From: Aerococcus urinae | Lineage (GTDB): Bacteria; Bacillota; Bacilli; Lactobacillales; Aerococcaceae | Assembly (NCBI RefSeq): GCF_001543175.1 | Contig: NZ_CP014161.1 | Location: forward strand, 1,054,001-1,118,000 | Direction of reading: 5' to 3' | Length of the DNA: 64,000 nucleotides | In this document: one piece after another, positions 10,727 to 20,999 of the stretch | How positions within the stretch are numbered: position 1 is the first letter of the stretch | Layout: each line of letters begins with the position of its first letter | Position numbers and translations under genes: made by a program | The notes under the pieces: generated by a model | Database searches by the model: none | What the model was told of the DNA's origin: nothing | What the model saw: only the letters and a program-made list of their open reading frames with translations

Positions 10727-10814
10727 TTACGATTGAAGGTCGCACGTTTTGTTGTGTTGATAATCTTGGATAGGCCTCAAATGCCTTATCCAGGTAGTAA
10801 TCATACCAATTTAC

Positions 10815-10876
10815 ATAAAAAACTCAAGTCATTTGATTGAATTTTTATTAAATCTTCAAATGTCCTTGAGTTTTGA
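10815..10876 (-). terminator. Terminator after the desulfurase-DUF1831 pair
   Basis: A long AT-rich stem (10818-10838 with 10855-10874, one bulge) in which CTTGAGTTTTTT ends the minus-strand hairpin in a T run. It separates the DUF1831 gene from mnmA. Confidence 0.75.
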
Positions 10877-10896
10877 GAATGATTATATGTCCAATT

Positions 10897-11244
10897 TTAG
10901 TCTTCACTGATTGCTAAGACTTGCTTGTCAACTAAGTCAGCTAAAATTTCCTCTAAGCGTTTGGCTAAATCTGCCATATCGGAATTTTGGTAAACATTCA
11001 CCGCCTTCAGCCCCGTCTTATTAGTGACGTTCATTTGCAATTTATCCACTGATTTATCAATTTGAACTTTTAATAAGAGATAGTGACTGGCTTGAAATTC
11101 TGGACGAATAGGAATTTCAATTTGATAATTACCTGCCTTAGTGGAAGTAAATCCATAGTCCCGCAAAGTATATGCCTTGCAGTTAGGATGAACTTGATAG
11201 ATTTTTTGACTCCCTTTTAATTGTTCTTTTTCTTTAAAAGCCAT
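10897..11244 (-). CDS. DUF1831 domain protein
   Basis: A 115-residue soluble protein of the DUF1831 family, found in Lactobacillales next to cysteine desulfurase genes; function unknown. The start MAFKEKEQ at 11244 is chosen because AAGGAGG lies at 11251-11257. A start 39 bases earlier would overlap the end of the desulfurase gene and lacks an SD. Visible features: VHPNCKAYTLRDYGF near the N-terminus and an acidic C-terminus. The gene begins about 30 bp after the desulfurase stop, so the two are co-transcribed. A role with the desulfurase is inferred only from this pairing. Confidence 0.8.
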   Translation of the reverse strand: MAFKEKEQLKGSQKIYQVHPNCKAYTLRDYGFTSTKAGNYQIEIPIRPEFQASHYLLLKVQIDKSVDKLQMNVTNKTGLKAVNVYQNSDMADLAKRLEEILADLVDKQVLAISED

Positions 11245-11275
11245 TTCATTCCTCCTTAATTTGTTTACACTATAA

Positions 11276-12400
11276 CTAAGCAATGCTTAACAAAATATTT
11301 AAGAATTCATCGATTTCTTCAATTGTGGTCAACTGACCAAATGATATGCGAATACTTTGGCTGATTCGGGGGCTTTCTTCACCAAACATCGACACTAAAA
11401 TCCGACTCGGTTCTAGCGATCCAGCTGAGCAGGCTGACCCAGCCGATACGTAAACGTCTTTTAAATCTAATTTAATCAGGACCTGATCACTAGGATGATT
11501 AGGCCAGTAGACATTTAAAATATGGGCAAGTTCAGCTTCCTTAGGACCATTGATTTCGAAATCTAGGCCCCGTTCTTTGGCTTCTTTAAGAAAATATTTC
11601 CTTAACTCAAGCAATTTTTGATGATGGTCATCCCTAGCCTGGTAGGCTATTTCAATGGCCTTACCCATGGCCACAATCCCAGGAACATTTTCAGTACCGG
11701 CCCGATGACCATGTTCTTGGCCTCCCCCTCTTAAGTAAGGAGTAAAATCACTCACTGCATTACGGTAATAGAGGAAGCCAACCCCCTTGGGGCCATGGAA
11801 TTTATGGGCCGAAACACATAAGCCATCGATATGCATGGCTTCAACATCAATAGGGACGTTGAGATAGGCTTGTACCACATCCGTATAGAAGAATAAGTGG
11901 TGGTCTTGGCAAATATCTCCAATGGCTTGGATATCTTGGACGGAGCCAACTTCGTTATTCCCTGCGATAATTGAAACCATGATGGTATCATCTTTAATGG
12001 CATCCTTTAAGGCTTCAATTGAGATATGACCATATTCATCGAAGGGCAGAAAAGTCACTTCAAAGCCCTGTTTTTCCAGATATTTTGCCGTCTTATAACT
12101 TGAAGGGTGCTCAGCTTCGGTGGTAATAATATGACGGCCTTGCTTTGCTAAACGTTTTGCGGTTTGTATAAGGGCACTATTAGTCGATTCTGTTGCCCCG
12201 CTGGTAAAAATAATATCGTCGGCCTGAGCATTAATTGTCTCCGCTATATTCTCTCTTACTCGAGTCAATTGTTCATGTGATTGGCGACCAATCCGGTAGG
12301 TACTTGATGCATTGCCATAATTTTCACGCATGGCTTGGTCCATAGCCTCAATGACTGCTTGGGTCATCGGTGTCGTTGCTGCATAATCAAGATAGATCAT
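11276..12400 (-). CDS. Cysteine desulfurase (NifS/IscS class V aminotransferase)
   Basis: A 374-residue PLP enzyme that releases sulfur from cysteine as a persulfide. The PLP lysine is in SAHKFHGPKG (about residue 198). The persulfide cysteine is in SAGSACSAGSLEPSRIL (about 321), the long-loop form seen in IscS/YrvO-type enzymes. The nearby mnmA suggests it supplies sulfur for tRNA thiolation. No IscU or other Fe-S genes are adjacent. It is transcribed divergently from rarA. Confidence 0.93.
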   Translation of the reverse strand: MIYLDYAATTPMTQAVIEAMDQAMRENYGNASSTYRIGRQSHEQLTRVRENIAETINAQADDIIFTSGATESTNSALIQTAKRLAKQGRHIITTEAEHPSSYKTAKYLEKQGFEVTFLPFDEYGHISIEALKDAIKDDTIMVSIIAGNNEVGSVQDIQAIGDICQDHHLFFYTDVVQAYLNVPIDVEAMHIDGLCVSAHKFHGPKGVGFLYYRNAVSDFTPYLRGGGQEHGHRAGTENVPGIVAMGKAIEIAYQARDDHHQKLLELRKYFLKEAKERGLDFEINGPKEAELAHILNVYWPNHPSDQVLIKLDLKDVYVSAGSACSAGSLEPSRILVSMFGEESPRISQSIRISFGQLTTIEEIDEFLNILLSIA

Positions 12401-12428
12401 TTGTTCGCTTACCCCCTTATTTTTTACT

Positions 12429-12437
12429 ATTGTATCA
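12429..12437 (-). promoter_or_regulatory. Extended -10 promoter of the cysteine desulfurase gene
   Basis: Minus strand TGATACAAT (-10 TACAAT at 12429-12434, TG extension), about 30 bp upstream of the start codon. Confidence 0.5.
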
Positions 12438-12540
12438 CTATCTGGTCCTAGACAACAGGGGAAAAGCCAAAAGCGCTCTTTTTAGAAACGGATGTGTTAT
12501 ACTGATTGACGTTATCAAGCACTTAGAAAGGAGTTTCAGT

Positions 12541-13815
12541 GTGAATAAACAAGCCCCCCTAGCCTACAGAATGCGGCCTAAGGCCCTAGAAGAAGTTGTT
12601 GGTCAAGAACACCTAGTTGGACCCGGTAAAATCATCTGGCGGATGGTTAAAGCGAAACAGTTAAGGTCAATGATTTTATATGGGCCTCCTGGTATTGGTA
12701 AAACATCCATAGCTAGCGCTATTGCTGGTTCCACTAAGTTAAGTTTTCGGCAATTGAATGCGGCGACAGATAATAAAAAGGCCCTCCAAGAAGTCGTGGC
12801 TGAAGCAAAGTTTTCCGGCGGTCTTATTTTATTATTAGATGAAATTCACCGCCTGGATAAAACTAAACAAGACTTTCTCCTTCCTCATTTGGAAAGCGGC
12901 CTACTGATTCTAATCGGGGCGACCACTGAAAACCCCTATATCAATATCAACCCTGCCATCCGGTCACGGACACAAATTTTTGAGCTCTACCCCTTAGAAG
13001 CTGACCATATCAAAACAGCCATTGACCGTGCTCTCGAAGATGAGGAACGTGGACTGGGCAAATATCCTATTCGATTAAGTGATGAAGCTAAGGACTACTT
13101 AGCCAATTATTCCAACGGGGATTTGCGCTCTGCACTCAATGCATTAGAACTAGCGGCTTTATCAACTGAGGAGAATGCTGAAGGCCAAATCCTGATCGAC
13201 TTACGCGTAGCAGAGGAATGTTTACAAAAGAAAGCCTTTGACCATGATGAAGATGGAGACATGCACTATGATGTGGTGTCTGCCTTTCAGAAAAGTATTC
13301 GTGGCAGTGATGTTAACGCTGCTCTCCATTATGCTGCCCGTTTAATTGAAGCTGGAGATTTGAACAGCCTCTGCCGGCGGTTAATAGTATGCGCTTATGA
13401 GGATATTGGTTTGGCTAACCCCGAAGCCTGTCAACGGGCTGTCATTGCCTGCCAAGCTGCCCAGAAAATTGGACTGCCGGAAGCCAGGATTCCTTTGGCT
13501 CACGCCATTATAGATCTTTCTCTATCCCCTAAATCCAATTCAGCCATTCAAGCCATTGATCAAGCCTTAGCAGATATTCGTTCAGGAAAAGCTGGCGTCA
13601 TCCCCAAACACCTTCGTGATGCCCACTACAGCGGGGCAAAAGATTTGGGAAGAGGAACTGCCTACAAGTTCCCCCACGATTATCCCAACCATTGGGTCGC
13701 TCAAGATTACTTACCAGAAACCTTGTTGGATAGACAATACTACCAGGCCTGCCAAACAGGCAAATACGAGCAAGCCTTAGAGCAAATGCGGCAAATGCGA
13801 AAAAGGCAAAAATAA
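12541..13815 (+). CDS. rarA: Replication-associated recombination protein RarA (MgsA)
   Basis: A AAA+ ATPase of the RarA/MgsA/WRNIP1 family, 424 residues, acting at stalled replication forks. Walker A GPPGIGKTS (about residue 48), Walker B LLLDEIHR (about 97) and sensor 1 GATTEN are present; the C-terminal tetramerization domain follows. The start is GTG at 12541, preceded by AAAGGAG with seven bases of spacing; the frame is open further upstream but without an SD and overlapping the divergent promoter. The order desulfurase / rarA divergent, then 6S RNA, recurs in related Firmicutes. Confidence 0.93.
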   Translation: MNKQAPLAYRMRPKALEEVVGQEHLVGPGKIIWRMVKAKQLRSMILYGPPGIGKTSIASAIAGSTKLSFRQLNAATDNKKALQEVVAEAKFSGGLILLLDEIHRLDKTKQDFLLPHLESGLLILIGATTENPYININPAIRSRTQIFELYPLEADHIKTAIDRALEDEERGLGKYPIRLSDEAKDYLANYSNGDLRSALNALELAALSTEENAEGQILIDLRVAEECLQKKAFDHDEDGDMHYDVVSAFQKSIRGSDVNAALHYAARLIEAGDLNSLCRRLIVCAYEDIGLANPEACQRAVIACQAAQKIGLPEARIPLAHAIIDLSLSPKSNSAIQAIDQALADIRSGKAGVIPKHLRDAHYSGAKDLGRGTAYKFPHDYPNHWVAQDYLPETLLDRQYYQACQTGKYEQALEQMRQMRKRQK

Positions 13816-13869
13816 TTTTTATCAAGCAATAAATCCCGCTTAAGATGATGTCGCTTCAAGCTTTCCTGC

Positions 13870-13898
13870 TTGCCAAAAAGCCTTAGACATGCTAAATT
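13870..13898 (+). promoter_or_regulatory. Promoter of 6S RNA
   Basis: -35 TTGCCA (13870-13875), 17-bp spacer, extended -10 TGC-TAAATT (-10 at 13893-13898). The start point expected seven bases on coincides with the first base of the closing stem of the RNA. Confidence 0.7.
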
Positions 13899-13904
13899 AA
13901 TAGT

Positions 13905-14100
13905 AATGTAAGTTCTCTAAGATATGCGTGCATCTTTTAAATGTGCTGACCGAACAACTACTATCTAGGGATCTGCGAGCTCCAATGGATGTTACGCCTC
14001 TTTTACGTGGACAACTGAAGTTGGATACCGGAACCCACCTGCTATATCGCGGGTTCAGACAGATAGAATTTCCACGGTATCATTGGAGGCTTACATAAAA
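13905..14100 (+). ncRNA. ssrS: 6S RNA (SsrS; the Lacto-usp class)
   Basis: An approximately 195-nt non-coding RNA between rarA and a universal stress protein gene. Its ends pair: ATGTAAG (13906-13912) with CTTACAT (14090-14096). Inside, CTATCT pairs with AGATAG, and CTCCAATG with CATTGGAG, leaving the long, interrupted rod expected for 6S RNA. 6S RNA mimics an open promoter and sequesters the housekeeping RNA polymerase holoenzyme. The Lacto-usp motif described upstream of usp genes in Lactobacillales is regarded as 6S RNA, and both position and size fit. Family assignment is by context and hand folding, not by a covariance search. Confidence 0.75.
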
Positions 14101-14118
14101 ATAATCGAATTATTTTTT

Positions 14119-14146
14119 AGCCTAGGTGTGAAAGCCTAGGTTTTTT
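14119..14146 (+). terminator. Terminator after 6S RNA
   Basis: CCTAGG repeated as an inverted stem (14121-14126 with 14135-14140) followed by six T. A weaker AT-rich hairpin lies just before it (14097-14117). Confidence 0.7.
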
Positions 14147-14189
14147 CAATAGGAATATTATTTAAAGTTAATTTTTTTATCCGCTTTCA

Positions 14190-14198
14190 TGCTATAAT
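14190..14198 (+). promoter_or_regulatory. Extended -10 promoter of uspA
   Basis: TGCTATAAT (-10 at 14193-14198, perfect consensus with TG extension), 35 bp upstream of the start codon; no clear -35. Confidence 0.6.
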
Positions 14199-14232
14199 AG
14201 CTATAGAGAGAAAAAGAAAGTGAGGGATCCTT

Positions 14233-14709
14233 ATGTATAAGAATTACGAACATATATTGACACCTGTGGATGGTTCTGATGAAGCTGAATTAGCCTTCAA
14301 AAAAGCGGTAGAAGTTGCCTTACGTAATGACGCTGAATTAATCATTACGCATATCGTTGATACACGCTCGATTCAAACAACTACTGGTTACGAAGGCACC
14401 CTATCCGATGAATTAGTCAAACAAGCTAAAGAATTACTTAACGACTACAAGAAGTATGCATCGGAAAAAGGCGTAAAAGAAATCCAAACCGTCATTGATT
14501 ATGGTTCACCAAAAGTTCAAATTGCTAAAGAACTTTCCAAAGAATATCATGCTGATTTAATCATGATTGGTGCAACTGGGCTTAATGCCGTGGAACGTCT
14601 CTTCATTGGTTCGGTTTCAGAATACGTTATCCGTAACGCCAACTGTGATGTCTTAGTGGTTAGAACTGATTTGGACAATGTTAAACATGAAAAAGGCAGA
14701 AAAGCATAA
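14233..14709 (+). CDS. Universal stress protein, UspA family
   Basis: A 158-residue single-domain Usp protein. The ATP-binding signature GATGLNAVERLFIGSVSEYV lies near residues 116-135 and DGSDEAELAF near the N-terminus. Such proteins bind ATP and are induced under stress; the molecular target is unknown. GAGGGAT precedes the start. It is monocistronic, between the 6S RNA terminator and a bidirectional terminator. Confidence 0.93.
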   Translation: MYKNYEHILTPVDGSDEAELAFKKAVEVALRNDAELIITHIVDTRSIQTTTGYEGTLSDELVKQAKELLNDYKKYASEKGVKEIQTVIDYGSPKVQIAKELSKEYHADLIMIGATGLNAVERLFIGSVSEYVIRNANCDVLVVRTDLDNVKHEKGRKA

Positions 14710-14730
14710 AAACTAAGACTAGCAGTCATT

Positions 14731-14764
14731 AAAAGGCCTCACTTCAAGGAGTGAGGCCTTTTTA
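14731..14764. terminator. Bidirectional terminator between uspA and glpF
   Basis: A perfect 13-bp stem AAAAGGCCTCACT with its complement and a 6-nt loop, with T runs on both strands. It closes uspA on the plus strand and the glp operon on the minus strand. Confidence 0.9.
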
Positions 14765-14813
14765 ACGACTTATGAAATTTTTTCTTATAAATGTTATCAC
14801 TTATTAGTAATCT

Positions 14814-15521
14814 TTAGGGTATCCATTGAAAGACAATGGCAGCTATTACACTACCAATAATTGGTCCGACAACGGGTATCCAAGCATATGACCAATCCGA
14901 ATCTCCCTTATGGGGAATTGGTAACATTGCGTGAGCAATTCGAGGTCCTAAATCACGGGCTGGATTAATGGCATAACCCGTCGGTCCTCCTAAGGAAGCT
15001 CCGATGCTGACAATCAATCCCCCCACTAAGGCAGTAGACAAACCAGGAGCCAGGTCATTTTGAGCAAAGGACATAATTCCAAAAGTTAAAATAAAAGTTC
15101 CAATTGCTTCAGTGATTAAATTGTTAGCTGGTGAATAAATCTCTGGAGCAGTGGCAAAACTTCCTAATATCATGGCAGGATCTTCTGTTACATTAAAATG
15201 ATCCCGATAATGAAGCCATAAAATCACTGCCCCTAAGAAAGCACCTAGCATTTGCCCAATAATATAGGCGGGCACTGAGGGCCATGGTGTCGAACCTTCA
15301 ATCGCAAAGGCAATGGTCACTGCTGGATTCAGATGGGCCGGGCTTAAATAACCTGAAGCATAGGCAGCCACCATAACCGCTAAGCCCCAGCCAATCGTTA
15401 TAGTTAACCAGCCGGCATTATGTCCCTTGGTTCGTGCTAAATTAACATTAGCGCAAACCCCATCCCCTAAAAGGACCAGAATGAGTGTTCCTAAGAACTC
15501 ACCGATTACTTCTGTCGCCAT
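14814..15521 (-). CDS. glpF: Glycerol uptake facilitator (aquaglyceroporin)
   Basis: A 235-residue MIP-family channel with six membrane helices and two half-helices carrying NPA motifs: HLNPAVT (about residue 62) and INPARD (about 185). The aspartate after the second NPA (NPARD) is typical of glycerol-conducting members. It is the third gene of glpK-glpO-glpF, 32 bp after glpO, and passes glycerol to GlpK. Confidence 0.93.
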   Translation of the reverse strand: MATEVIGEFLGTLILVLLGDGVCANVNLARTKGHNAGWLTITIGWGLAVMVAAYASGYLSPAHLNPAVTIAFAIEGSTPWPSVPAYIIGQMLGAFLGAVILWLHYRDHFNVTEDPAMILGSFATAPEIYSPANNLITEAIGTFILTFGIMSFAQNDLAPGLSTALVGGLIVSIGASLGGPTGYAINPARDLGPRIAHAMLPIPHKGDSDWSYAWIPVVGPIIGSVIAAIVFQWIP

Positions 15522-15553
15522 CCTACTTCCTCCTCTATCAAATAGTTGTCTTA

Positions 15554-17392
15554 TTATCCATTAGCCTTCTTTTTTAAGTCAACGAGGTCATTCTTGGCTA
15601 GTACTTCTTCTAATTCCTTTTGATAAGCTTGACGACTTTGATCATCCCAGTCAAAGTAGTCACTCATGGTTTGAACAACTGGTTCAAGTAAGTGGTCTAA
15701 GCGATCACGCATGAAGAGCATGTAGTTGGTCCGACGTAAAAAGTAATCAACGGGGGTAAGAACCATTTCCTCTTCTAGGGCATAGTAGAGCATGATGGTT
15801 TCAGCTAAAGACAAGCCTTCAATCTCTGGTACTTGATCAATTAAGGCATATACCTTAGGCACATTAGATCCGTAAAAGGCTGCTAAATAATAAGCTTCTT
15901 CCTTAGATAAACCTCTTTTTACCCCCATTTGAGCATAAGAGGAGAACTCGCCTTCGATATTAGCCGGATTAATTTCCCCACCAGAAACAGGGTAGGTTTT
16001 TGAATTAATTAGACGGAAGGATTTATCGTATTCCTCTTTGAGGAGCTTAATAATTTTTTCCATAGCCCCAGCAGCCATCTTCCGGTAGTCGGTAATTTTT
16101 CCACCGGCCAAGGTAATTAGTCCGTTATCATCACGTTCTAGACTAGACCCCCGTGATACTTGAGAAGGGTCTAGGGTTTCTTCTGATAGGGAACCTTCCA
16201 AGTTAGCAACAGTACGTTCCACTTGGTCTCGTGTTTTTTCTTCATTTAAGTAACCCTTAACCACAGCAATTAAATCCTCAAAGCTTTGGTCATTAATTTT
16301 ACCTGAGTCTCCACCATTATAGTCAGAAGCACTGTTGCCAGCAATTAGGGGTCTTAAACCGGCCCAGGATGACTCAATATCATCGATACTTATCTTAGCC
16401 TCAGGGAAGCGGTTGTTGACAGCACCTATGAGATAGTTAACATCATCTTCTTCTACTTGAGGATGTTTGTAATCGCCTGTATAGTCGGTATCAGTCGTCC
16501 CAAAATAGGTCTTGTCTTCCCGCGGGATGACAAAGATCATCCGTCCGTCATCATAACCCGAATCAAAGTAAACGGGCTGACTGACTTTTAGGCGGCTGGC
16601 ATCGATAACCAGGTGAATCCCTTTAGTAGGGCGCATCATTTCGATGCGGTTGTCTTCTTCATCGAGATTACGGGTTTCATCACTCCATGGTCCGGTCGTA
16701 TTAATGACATAGCGAGCGTGGATTTCGAAGCTTTCATTAGTCAAGTGATCCAGTGCCTTTACGCCATTGATCTTGCCCTCTTGGTCGTAAAGATAGCCGA
16801 TCGCTTCTACTCGACTAGCAACTAGGGCACCATCTTGGTGGGCTCTTTTAATATTTTCAATTACTAAACGGATATCGCTATTGTTAAAGTCTAGATATTG
16901 GCCTCCACCTTGTAAGCCTTCTTCTTTTAAACCTGGCACATGTTGGAGAACTTCTTCTTTGGATAGAACGGTATTGGCATAGCTAGAATCGCTCACCCCA
17001 GCTAAGGAATCATAGAGGTCCATAGCTACTTTCAAGCGAAACATGGTAAAAGTAGCGCCCTCTTCATCGTAGATGGGAATAACCATGGGGTCAGGTTTAG
17101 GAATGTGAGGGGCAATTTGTTGAACGACTGCCCGTTCACTAACCGTATCGGCAACCACTTCCACATCAAAGTTTTTTAAATAGCGGATACCACCGTGGAC
17201 TAGCTTGGTGGACCGACTACTGGTGCCTTCCGCAAAATCTTGCATTTCAATTAAACCGGTTTCTAACCCACTCGCTGCTGCTTGCAAGGCAACCCCTGCT
17301 CCGGTAATTCCGCCGCCAATGACCAATAAGTCTAGGGTACGTTCTTGTAATTTGGTCAGAGCTTGTTGTCTATTTTTAACAGAAAATGTCAT
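15554..17392 (-). CDS. glpO: Alpha-glycerophosphate oxidase (FAD)
   Basis: A 612-residue FAD protein that oxidizes glycerol-3-phosphate to dihydroxyacetone phosphate. The dinucleotide-binding motif GGGITGAG lies near residue 26. It carries the extra segment (about 390-440, including SASDYNGGDSGKINDQSFED) that separates the oxygen-using GlpO of streptococci and enterococci from the GlpD dehydrogenase, so H2O2 is the expected by-product. GGAGGT lies before the ATG. It sits between glpK and glpF in one operon. Confidence 0.9.
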   Translation of the reverse strand: MTFSVKNRQQALTKLQERTLDLLVIGGGITGAGVALQAAASGLETGLIEMQDFAEGTSSRSTKLVHGGIRYLKNFDVEVVADTVSERAVVQQIAPHIPKPDPMVIPIYDEEGATFTMFRLKVAMDLYDSLAGVSDSSYANTVLSKEEVLQHVPGLKEEGLQGGGQYLDFNNSDIRLVIENIKRAHQDGALVASRVEAIGYLYDQEGKINGVKALDHLTNESFEIHARYVINTTGPWSDETRNLDEEDNRIEMMRPTKGIHLVIDASRLKVSQPVYFDSGYDDGRMIFVIPREDKTYFGTTDTDYTGDYKHPQVEEDDVNYLIGAVNNRFPEAKISIDDIESSWAGLRPLIAGNSASDYNGGDSGKINDQSFEDLIAVVKGYLNEEKTRDQVERTVANLEGSLSEETLDPSQVSRGSSLERDDNGLITLAGGKITDYRKMAAGAMEKIIKLLKEEYDKSFRLINSKTYPVSGGEINPANIEGEFSSYAQMGVKRGLSKEEAYYLAAFYGSNVPKVYALIDQVPEIEGLSLAETIMLYYALEEEMVLTPVDYFLRRTNYMLFMRDRLDHLLEPVVQTMSDYFDWDDQSRQAYQKELEEVLAKNDLVDLKKKANG

Positions 17393-17416
17393 CTGATAAT
17401 ACCTCCATCATAAGCT

Positions 17417-19036
<1,620 letters not shown>

Positions 19037-19135
19037 TTATAAAGTCAAGTTTTAAAAACAATAATGTTTTTTTGTTCAGGCAATAATAAAAAAGCAAGCA
19101 GCCTTAGCTATGAACTGCTCCCTGTCAAGTAGACA

Positions 19136-19449
19136 GATAAATAAATAAATTTTTTACCATGTGTGATCTTTGTCATGCATGGTTTTTATTTTAGATTTTA
19201 AAGTATTATTTATCAGTGAATAGGATGTTTCATAAAACTTAATCCGAAAGATAGTTTAGCGGTCAGGCTTGTTTGACAAGGAGGGAGCGTAAACAGCTTC
19301 AAGCCTTTATCAAGGTCCGCTCCGCTCTCCACCTTGACAAAGCCTATTAGCTGTTTTAAAAGATGGACAAGCCAAACAAGCCCAGACAGTCTAACTAAAA
19401 CTAGATTTAATTTTAAATTTTTTAGCCAAACGGCTAATCACCTTTGGAT
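19136..19449. other. Long non-coding tail of the IS, with hairpins
   Basis: No gene. It holds a hairpin at 19157-19182 (ACCATG with CATGGT, followed by five T on the plus strand, so it could stop inward antisense transcription), the large structured element at about 19240-19400, and a TTAGCC/GGCTAA hairpin at 19422-19437 just after the orfB stop. Confidence 0.6.
19240..19400 (-). repeat. Large structured hairpin element D (inside the IS)
   Basis: Outer arms GGCTTGTTTG and CAAACAAGCC, then AAACAGCT with AGCTGTTT, then AAGG... arms around CAAGGT/ACCTTG at the tip. Between outer and inner helices it has the loop strands CGCTCC and GTCCATC, as the elements near 29.6 and 33.3 kb do. Membership in that family is by architecture, not close sequence identity. 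Confidence 0.45.
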
Positions 19450-20304
19450 TTAAGCTGGAATTTTAAGGCCCATATCCAGTGTGACACGTTCGGTGTTATA
19501 AAATTCGATGTAGCGTTTAATATCTTCTTCAAGTTGTTCAAAGCTTTCATAAGTTTTCAACCGATACATCTCTTCTTTAATAATGCCCCAGAAATTTTCC
19601 ATTGGTCCGTTATCAATACATTTTCCTACGCGAGACATACTTTGAATTAACTGTTTTTCGTCAACAAAACGCTTAAAGAAATGCGAAGTATATTGGAAAC
19701 CACGGTCACTGTGCAAGAGGGTTTCTGTAGGGATAAGTTCTTCTTCTACTTGAACAATCGTATCTTTAACAAGTTGATTGTTATTCCTTTGTGATAATTT
19801 AAAAGCAATAATCTTATTGGCTCCGTAATCAAGAATCGCACTTAAATACGCTTTGTAACTATAGTTATAGCCATATTTAAACTCTGTAATATCCGTCAAC
19901 AACACCTGCATCGGTTCATAATCTTTATCAAATTCACGGTTCAACACATTTTCTGCAACGTGCTGAGGCTTACTTTTTTTGTAGTGATATCGCCTACGGC
20001 GAATAACAGATTTTAAACCCATTAATTTCATGAGACGATAGACACACTTATGATTGACCCGCGCATTCTTAAAGTGATTAAGATAAATGGTGATTCGACG
20101 ATAACCATAGATGCCCTCATATTTATCATAAGCTTCTTGAATTAAAGTCATTAGCCACTGTAAACGTTGTTCTGTCTTGGATGGCTCTCGGTCGAGCCAT
20201 TTATAATAAGCAGATCTACTGACACCTAGCGAATGGCATAAGAATGTTATTTTGTGTCCTTCCTGGCTTAATTTTTCGATTGTTTTGAACTCTGCTTGAT
20301 ATTT
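19450..20304 (-). CDS. IS3-family transposase OrfB (DDE integrase domain)
   Basis: The catalytic half of the transposase. An ATG at 20151 starts MTLIQEAYDKYEGIYGYRR, but the frame stays open upstream to at least 20304 and encodes an HTH (LCHSLGVSRSAYYKWL) typical of full OrfB, so the natural product is an OrfAB fusion. Catalytic residues are visible: LLTDITEFKYG, LHSDRGFQYTS and NGPMENFWGIIKEE. OrfB is in the -1 frame relative to OrfA; A-rich runs before the orfA stop could allow slippage. The C-terminus (RVTLDMGLKIPA) is short of the usual SPVEYR-type ending. Confidence 0.85.
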   Translation of the reverse strand, partial: KYQAEFKTIEKLSQEGHKITFLCHSLGVSRSAYYKWLDREPSKTEQRLQWLMTLIQEAYDKYEGIYGYRRITIYLNHFKNARVNHKCVYRLMKLMGLKSVIRRRRYHYKKSKPQHVAENVLNREFDKDYEPMQVLLTDITEFKYGYNYSYKAYLSAILDYGANKIIAFKLSQRNNNQLVKDTIVQVEEELIPTETLLHSDRGFQYTSHFFKRFVDEKQLIQSMSRVGKCIDNGPMENFWGIIKEEMYRLKTYESFEQLEEDIKRYIEFYNTERVTLDMGLKIPA

Positions 20305-20999
20305 TGTCCGTCGGACATCAACTCTCTTTCCACTTCTTTCAATTTTTTTAGAGCAGCATTTTCCGTTTCTAAGTATTCATTACGTGCTTTAAGCGCAGCT
20401 AATTCTGTACGTAACTTCTCTTCTTCATTTTGAATACTCATCGGTTTGCGGCGTCCTCTACTATCAATGAGCCCATCGGGACCATATTTCTTATACTTTT
20501 GGACCCATGAGTAAACATTATTGTAGGAAACTTTATGTTTTTCAGCAGTCTCTTTATAAGACATTCCTGTTTCAAGAAAATCTTTAACAATATCAACTTT
20601 TTCCTGATAGGTTTTCTTTTGGCTTTTCATTGTATACACCTCGGGTTTAGGGTGGTAGCCCTTTAATTCTTCCCTTTTAGTATACTTAGTAATCCAATTC
20701 CTTACAGTAGAAAAGCTAGGGATATTGTATTTTCTAGCAATTTTTGTAATTGAGATGTCTGTATTCAAGTATTCTTGAACGACGTTCTGCTTAAACTTTT
20801 CACTATAAGAATTATTCTTTGTCTGTGATTCCAGCCCTGCAAAGCCATGTTCTAGATATTTGAGATAATATTCTCTAAAGACAGATGAATGAATTGAGAG
20901 ACCATATTGATCACAAAGCTCGGCATAGGAAGTTCCTTCTTCATAAAGATGGATATATTTAGCCAACTCTGCTGGTGAATGCTTTCTATTTGAACGCAT
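20268..20999 (-). CDS. IS3-family transposase OrfA (HTH protein)
   Basis: A 243-residue DNA-binding subunit with three helix-turn-helix units (about residues 8-50, 65-110 and 130-175) and a C-terminal leucine-zipper-like coil (about 190-228, EEEKLRTELAALKARNEYLE). This layout is that of the long OrfA of the IS150 group. It should bind the terminal inverted repeats. The only SD-like sequence (AGGGGGAG) lies inside the hairpin formed by the IS end. Confidence 0.85.
   Translation of the reverse strand: MRSNRKHSPAELAKYIHLYEEGTSYAELCDQYGLSIHSSVFREYYLKYLEHGFAGLESQTKNNSYSEKFKQNVVQEYLNTDISITKIARKYNIPSFSTVRNWITKYTKREELKGYHPKPEVYTMKSQKKTYQEKVDIVKDFLETGMSYKETAEKHKVSYNNVYSWVQKYKKYGPDGLIDSRGRRKPMSIQNEEEKLRTELAALKARNEYLETENAALKKLKEVERELMSDGQNIKQSSKQSKN

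Noticed and set aside
10778-10803. TGGATAGGC/GCCTTATCCA hairpin between mnmA and the DUF1831 gene as another structured element
   Set aside because: It lacks the shared loop strands of elements A to D and is an ordinary short imperfect hairpin.
19422-19437. Hairpin after orfB as transposase terminator
   Set aside because: On the minus strand it is followed by A, not by T, so it is not a standard terminator.
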